DNA of 64,000 bases from Antitrichia curtipendula. Lineage: Eukaryota > Streptophyta > Bryopsida > Hypnales > Leucodontaceae. This document shows, one piece after another, positions 58,801 to 64,000 of this stretch; the stretch's first letter is position 1, and the number at the start of each line of letters is the position of its first letter. The translations under genes were made by a program, and so were the position numbers. The stretch lies in NCBI GenBank assembly GCA_951230915.1, contig OX579638.1, forward strand, positions 28,786,696 to 28,850,695, in the 5' to 3' direction. The notes under the pieces are model-generated. The model saw only the letters and a list, made by a program, of their open reading frames with translations, did no database searches and was not told the DNA's origin.

Positions 58801-60306
58801 GCTGGCTCTTACCTTGTTGGTAGCTTGTTAGCTGATGCTCTCCATTTGCAGAGATTGCACAATCCCTTTCGGATGAGCTTGATAGGCGCTTCCCACAGCA
58901 GGAGTTGCTTGACGCATTTGAGATCATTTATCCACAGTACTGGAAGTAGTCGGGTGCGGAAGAGAGCTTCGGCCATCATTTAGTAGTTCTCAAAAAAATT
59001 CTACGCTCACCCTAAAGTTTTAAATGCAAGCAATGCAGTGGATGGAGGGGCGAGTTATATAGCAGTTGAAATGCTGTCTAGTTTGAACCTAGACAACCAA
59101 CAAGGGTTGTTTAAAGTAATGATGAAGGCTAACAGTGAGTCTACTTGTGCATCAACGTTGGATACAAATCCTGTTATCTTGTTGTGGCGGAATCTGGCTC
59201 AATCGTGGCACCTGGTCAAGTTCATTTTTGAGTATTTTAAGTAGGCCGAAATTGGTTGCTGTTTAGTTTTAGGCTTAGTGGAGGATGAATGCTGCTTCTC
59301 CATGTTGAAGTTTCTTAAGTCCTGCCACTGGAACCGCTTGGGAAAACACCTGCCGCTTGTGATGCAGATGTTTGGACAAAAATATTACACCCTCGAGAAT
59401 TTTCCACACAAGGAGGCCATAGAATCTTGGCGAAATGCAGTGAAGGTTGGGCGGCATGGGGATGTGTGATTTGCAATACTTTCAACAATATCCTCCCCCT
59501 TCCAACATCCTTAGTTTTCATGAGATTAAGCTGGCTCTGAACCTCAAATTTCTGTTTCCTTGACATTGAAGCTCACAGGGCTTAGAGTCTTGGACGTGTT
59601 TGGCAATGCACCCAAGGGGGAGAACGGGACAGCAAGCGCCTTCAGCTCTGGAGATGTTTCTGGAGTTAAAATGTGTACTAACTTTTTCTACTAATGTTGT
59701 ATGTATGTTTGTGTTGTGTGTACAGATCATTGACATTGCAGTAGGGCAGACTTGCTCTTGTAGCAAGGAAGGTTCAAATCCCTTGTCAATGTTTTCAATT
59801 TTTGTTTCAATGGCATTGTATGTGCAAGTGCTTGTTGGTGTATGTGACTTGTTTGAAAACTGTCATTCATTGGGGGGTTTTTCCTTAATGTACTGTTGCT
59901 TCTTTGTTGTTTGGGGATTGGGTCCTGTTGGAGGTTTATTCTTTCATTCAGATCCATTTGTCACAAACTCCATTTTGCAAGCACATTTTGAATATCCACA
60001 ACAAAACGTCAAGAAATACACATTTGGTAGTTCAAAATCGCAACTTAAAGAAAAAAAGGAACAGTGACTTAGCAATGGCACACAACAAGCTGGATGAAAA
60101 ATAGCTTCGTCATAACACCGAATTCGTTAGATGTCGCAAACTGCCATCTACCAAAGCCCACAAATTTTATTCAAAAATCAACCAATTTTTGAATACTTTA
60201 TCATACAATTTTTGCCATTGGATACGAAACTTTGCGGAAGAGGCAACTGCTCAAACGCAGTAGTAGCAATAACGCTAAATTCTATACATGTATTTTGGGA
60301 ACGTTG
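55838..60306 (+). mobile_element. hAT transposon with perfect 8-bp target duplication
   Basis: ATTCAAAC occurs at 55830-55837 and 60307-60314. The ends are CAGCGTTCCCTAAAGTA and, inverted, CAACGTTCCCAAAATAC, a short imperfect terminal repeat starting CA(G/A)CGTTCCC. The element is 4469 bp and holds one decayed transposase gene. It lies 15 bp right of element C. Confidence 0.9.
56763..59469 (+). pseudogene. hAT transposase gene, five in-frame stops and one frameshift
   Basis: Exon 56763-58632 and exon 58852-59469 join at GCCG|GTATGT and TTTGCAG|AG with correct phase. In order: MAPKLRLPENF start; a zinc-finger-like GFVCKTC..HEEKRSC region (57135-57240); FVSISVDEVTAVDN with the first catalytic Asp (57597 on); LISFGADEVSTFQ; APFCQGASCASHQINLVVE with the conserved Cys/His; NVETEWISM; and the C-terminal dimerisation end VEDECCFSMLKFLKS with the catalytic Glu, then YTLENFPHKEAIESWR. 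Stops are TGA 57093, TAG 57642, TAG 58341, TAG 58947 and TAG 59242. A one-base gain in an A7 run near 58990-58997 shifts the frame. The catalytic residues survive, so the gene is fairly young but inactive. Confidence 0.85.
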
Positions 60307-60734
60307 ATTCAAACGATATCCAAACATATGATTTCCATGCTGACCGGCTTGTCATTTTAGGATTAAACTATCATGAGGGTTAAACTATCATGGGGATTGG
60401 GGAACAAAAGGAATTTGTTTTGTTTCCTTTGTTTTGCAATTTAAAAAAAAAAAAAAGCATTGGTATAGATGGTCCTCACTACAAAACAAGCATATTGAGT
60501 GTGCTCTATTGTAAATTCAATTTGAAGGCTTCATATACATGAATGTGATCCACTCTGTATGACTTCCCAAGCCTTCCTTCTAAATATGCTCAAACCGACA
60601 TTTGATTTGTGTTTGTTGTTTTGTTGTGGCATGTTGTCAAAGCAAAATGGCACAATTTTGTGGTGTTTCATTGTCGCATGGTTTCATTTCACGTCATCCT
60701 ATATTTTACAGGCTTGACAGGTTTAATGCAATGC
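60307..60734. other. Spacer with no gene seen
   Basis: AT-rich; contains an A14 run near 60443-60456. Confidence 0.3.
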
Positions 60735-61075
60735 CACTACACTAAAAAATATATTTAGTGTTAGCAACACTATTTATGAACCATGGCACTAAATATCATT
60801 AAGCCTACAAAAGTAAGTAACATTAAATGTAATTTCTAACACTAAATATACTCTATGGTAAATCTAAAATCTGAAATCTGGGTTCTGAAATCTGAAATTT
60901 GGGTTCTGAAATCTAAAATCTGAGATCTGAAATCTGAAATTTGAAAAGGTGAAGGCGGCTCATTCAAATCTAACACTACACTAATTACTCCAAAGTTCAG
61001 ATTTAGTGTTGGGTGGGGTAGGCTGGTAATTACACTAAATGCAATTGAACACTAAATATAATTTTTAGTGTAGTG
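60735..61075. mobile_element. MITE with CACTA-type ends (341 bp)
   Basis: CACTACACTAAAAAATATAT at the left is inverted at the right as CACTACACTAAAAATTATAT; both go on TTAGTGTT. No clear target duplication is visible. Interior shorter TTTAGTGTTG / ACACTAAAT repeats occur in both orientations. Confidence 0.75.
60864..60944. repeat. Microsatellite of ATCTGAA / GGTTCTG units
   Basis: About ten degenerate 7-mers inside the MITE, a likely internal expansion. Confidence 0.7.
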
Positions 61076-62025
61076 CCTTTGGCTTCTAGCACTAAGGTAT
61101 ATTAGGAGGTCCATAACCTGCCCATTTAAGAGCTGCAAATTAATTTGGAAAGGTTTCTTAAAATATTTCTCAAGTAAATTTTCCTTGAAAGACAAATGGA
61201 ATTGACATCTAACCCAAGTTGTTTCATATTTTTTGGCACTTCATGAAATTAGTTATAAAACTTTGAAGTTCAAATGTAGTGGTCACTAAAAACGTCCACC
61301 TCCTGAAATGTACACTATTTGTACACTATCGGTGCAATAAGAAAGCAAAACATATTTGTGTTACATGAAGATTTTATAGCCCAATTAGTTTAGTATATTA
61401 GTAAGGTCCTGAACAAACTTCCTTTCACTGTAGATGCAGAAATTGTCAAATAGGAAGCCTCCTCTCCTTTGATCCAAAACTTATACATTGCCTTCTTTAT
61501 AATCAACCACTGGTGTAGTCATATACTTTCTTATGAATGCTTAAAGTATTAGATTCCTTGGTTTGCTTATAGATCCACACCAAATTCCTACGGGTGCTAC
61601 TACCCTTGACGTCAGGTGCTAAAAGATTCCTGATTGGAAATGGAACCACTCTCATCACTCGGTAAGCAAACTGCATTCGACACGGAACGTGACCCAATCG
61701 TATTGTTGGACGTTTCCACGTGCCTACAAGACTCCAATAACTCTCGGTAGCTGCCATGGGAGATTCTTGGACTTGCAGATCCACTTCCCAACCAGGATAC
61801 GGAATCCTCAACAGTCAAAATTTTACTGCCACTTGAATTGCCAGATTCTACAATACACGTGTACGTCGCCGCACCCTGTCCTACTTACCCTACAATCAAG
61901 AGGTCCTGCTCATGGATGGCAGTCCAACTGGCTGCATCCTCAATTCTCCAGGCCCACCAATAAAAATTCTAGCTAAAGAAGGGCTACCCTCACTAAGATA
62001 CACTCCCTACCGTAACGAATCTCAA
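61076..62025. other. 3' flank of the EF-Ts gene, no other gene supported
   Basis: Composition rises towards 61600-62025, which likely holds the 3' UTR of the minus-strand gene. Frames at 61503-61976 on both strands have no recognisable domain. Confidence 0.35.
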
Positions 62026-64000
62026 CTAAGCCTTGGAGCCCGTTTGGGCGGCGACCTCGGCGGCAAAATCGGTGCTGCGCTTCTCGATGCCCTCGCCCAA
62101 GTTGAAGCGCGCGAAACGCCGCACTTGGATGTTCTCGCCCAGCGCCGCCACCGTCTGCTTCACGTAGTCCTTCACCAAAAGCTTGTCGTCCCGGATGTAG
62201 GGCTGCTCCAGCAGCGCCAACTCGTTCAACGTCTTGGCCACACGGCCCTCCACGATCTTGCTACGCACCGCCTCCGGACGCTTGCCCAAGTCCTCCTTGC
62301 CCATCTCGATCTCCTTCTCCTTCTCCACGAACGACGCGGCGATCTCGTCCACCGACACGTATTGCACCTGCACCAGCCAGGCCGCACACATTACCAACTA
62401 CAACCACGCTACCGAAAAGGACATGGCCTGCCACACGACACGAAGGATCGCGTCCCAACGCAAAAGACCATCCAGAGCCAGCTACCGGGCTTGGACACAC
62501 GCCCGAATCACCGATCAAAAAGCCAACCACATATAACATCCGATTTGCGACAGGGTGGAAACCAACTGCTCACCTGTGGGCATGCAGCCACCTGCATTCC
62601 GATGTTGGCCACCAGCTCCTTGAACTGGGCGCTCCGGGCCACGAAATCCGTCTCCGAGTTCACTTCCACCAGCACGCCGATGCGTCCGTCGTGGATGTAG
62701 CTCCCGATCAGACCCTCCGACGCCACCCGGCCCGACTTCTTGTCCGCGCTCGCCAGACCCTTCTTCCTCAGGTAATCCGTCGCCTTCGACACGTCGTTCT
62801 CGCAAACCGACAGAGCCTTCTTGCAATCCATCATGCCTGCCCCCGTCGCGTCCCGCAGCTCCTTCACTGTCGCGGCAGACACGGCGACCTGTTCCGGCTC
62901 ATCACCACCACGACGTCAACCGCCGCTCAAAAATCCACATCATCACACGAATGCCTTGCCAGCCATTCGCCATCGCAACAGAACCCCAGGAAACACGAAT
63001 ACGCACCCAATGGAATCTGGGATATTCACGACCACAGCACGGAAACCAGGAAGGAATCACCGGGACTGCAAAGGATCCCGCAATGCAACTACTCAACGAG
63101 CCCCACCAAAAAACAAATCTCACCTTCGGAGCCTCGTCTTCCTTCTTCGCCTCCTCCACCTGCGGGGGAGCTTCTCCAGCGGGCTTCACGTCGGCCTTGG
63201 CTGCAGTCTGCGCTGCCACCTCCGCTGCAAAATCAGACGACTTCTTCTGGAGGCCCTCTCCCAAATTGAACCGCACGAATCGTCGAATCTGAGCACACAA
63301 TAGTGAAACGAATCGCCTTTAGAACTGTACGCGCACTCCACAACAACAGATCACAACCTCAGTGCCATGTCTTGGTCCTTCACACCTACAATCTCCATGA
63401 AAATCCTCCTCACAACATCAACGTCCACTCATTGGGAATGTCATGCCCAGCTCAGCAAATCCCTTCCGACCAGATGCCACGCGTCGCGCACGACCGCTCC
63501 CTCACAAACACGGACCCCAATCCCTCTCCTGGGCAATCCGAAAACAAAAAGAAGCACAGTGCATGACAAACCTGAACTTTCTCGCCCAGCTTCGCGGTGG
63601 TTTCCTTCACCAGATCCTTCACCGGCATCTTGTCGTCGCGAATGTAAGCCTGCTCCAGCAACGCCAGCTCCGCCAAACGCTTCGCGATCCGACCCTCCAC
63701 GATCTTCTCACGGATCTGGGGAGGCTTGCTCGCCAGATCCTCCTTGCCCATTTCGATCTCCCTCTCCTTCTGCACAAACTCCGACGGCACGTCGTCCACG
63801 CTAACGTAGCGCACCTGACCAATACATCGTCATCACCCGAAACATCGTCAATGACATGTCCTCCCACACGCGGCTCAAACTGCCCCACACCCACAACAGC
63901 ATCAAAAACGACTCAGGCACTCGGAACTCACGTCCGGGCAGGCCACCACTTGCATGCCCATGTCCGCCACCAGCTCCTTGAACTGGGTGCCGCGAGACAC
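62026..64000 (-). CDS. PETs: Plastid translation elongation factor Ts polyprotein, 3' part
   Basis: EF-Ts reloads EF-Tu with GTP; in plants the plastid form is a polyprotein with S1 and two EF-Ts domains. Five exons are visible: 64000-63932 (enters from outside), 63814-63572, 63288-63124, 62888-62574, 62367-62026 (TAG). All introns are GT-AG and in phase 0. The first EF-Ts domain is cut by the window edge ([17 protein letters not shown] onward). The second is complete: [48 protein letters not shown], then VQYVSVDEI and EIEMGKEDL. Each domain ends with [20 protein letters not shown] or [20 protein letters not shown]. An acidic linker ([15 protein letters not shown]) joins them. Exons are GC-rich against the repeats. 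The S1 part and transit peptide lie beyond 64000. Confidence 0.95.

Overview
The window is plant nuclear DNA. It has two spliced host genes of clear plant type, one at each end, in a background of AT-rich transposons. The left host gene is a MYB-CC (PHR/PSR1-type) transcription factor. The right one is a plastid EF-Ts polyprotein gene with the tandem EF-Ts domains known from plants. Low gene density, a CYP97C-type P450 remnant and CACTA, hAT and PIF1-like relics point to a plant with a large repeat-rich genome. A non-seed plant or streptophyte alga seems most likely, but that is inference; no marker fixes the species.

Layout. 1-721: end of a TTAA-flanked short element. 3154-4335 (-): MYB-CC gene, first exon not identified. 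8466-15285: an ~84-bp minisatellite split by a 6.4-kb CACTA element (8631-15036, TSD TGT) that carries a small TATA-led reading frame (12820-13278, -). 15804-17791: two TTAA elements. 18958-19440: seven copies of a short inverted-repeat motif. 22937-23170: helicase fragment. 26182-27134: another TTAA element. 27866-28307: foldback MITE. 28598-48144: a 19.5-kb element with 33-bp terminal inverted repeats (counting the TTAA at each end). 48875-49191: a TA-flanked MITE. 50080-55822: nested TTAA elements and a thrice-repeated C/G-rich unit. 55838-60306: a hAT element with a perfect 8-bp target duplication and a decayed transposase gene. 60735-61075: CACTA-ended MITE. 62026-64000 (-): 3' part of the EF-Ts polyprotein gene.

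The main discovery candidate is the 19.5-kb element. Its two long divergent genes have their 3' ends near the two termini. The left gene (-) encodes a Cys-rich N-terminal region followed by a D-82-D-38-E core with a GHTHEDID motif, resembling the family I recall as DUF7869, which looks like a DDE recombinase. The right gene (+) encodes a ~1470-residue protein of unknown function with a VDGQH motif reminiscent of ParB/DGQHR folds. Each gene is one long frame broken only by isolated in-frame stops (one on the left, two on the right). The 11-kb middle holds two inserted TTAA elements, a four-unit 107-bp tandem array, a 25-bp perfect hairpin and a decayed CYP97C-like exon.

A second theme is TTAA targeting. 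At least eight short non-autonomous copies of several families start TTAA-CCCCTAAA and end TTTAGGGG-TTAA, like piggyBac termini, and some are nested or back to back. A third is the pattern of decay: in the hAT gene four of five in-frame stops are TAG, at least two where related transposases as I recall them have Gln, and the fifth is a TGA that could be an old CGA. This is what C-to-T loss at methylated CAG and CG sites would leave.
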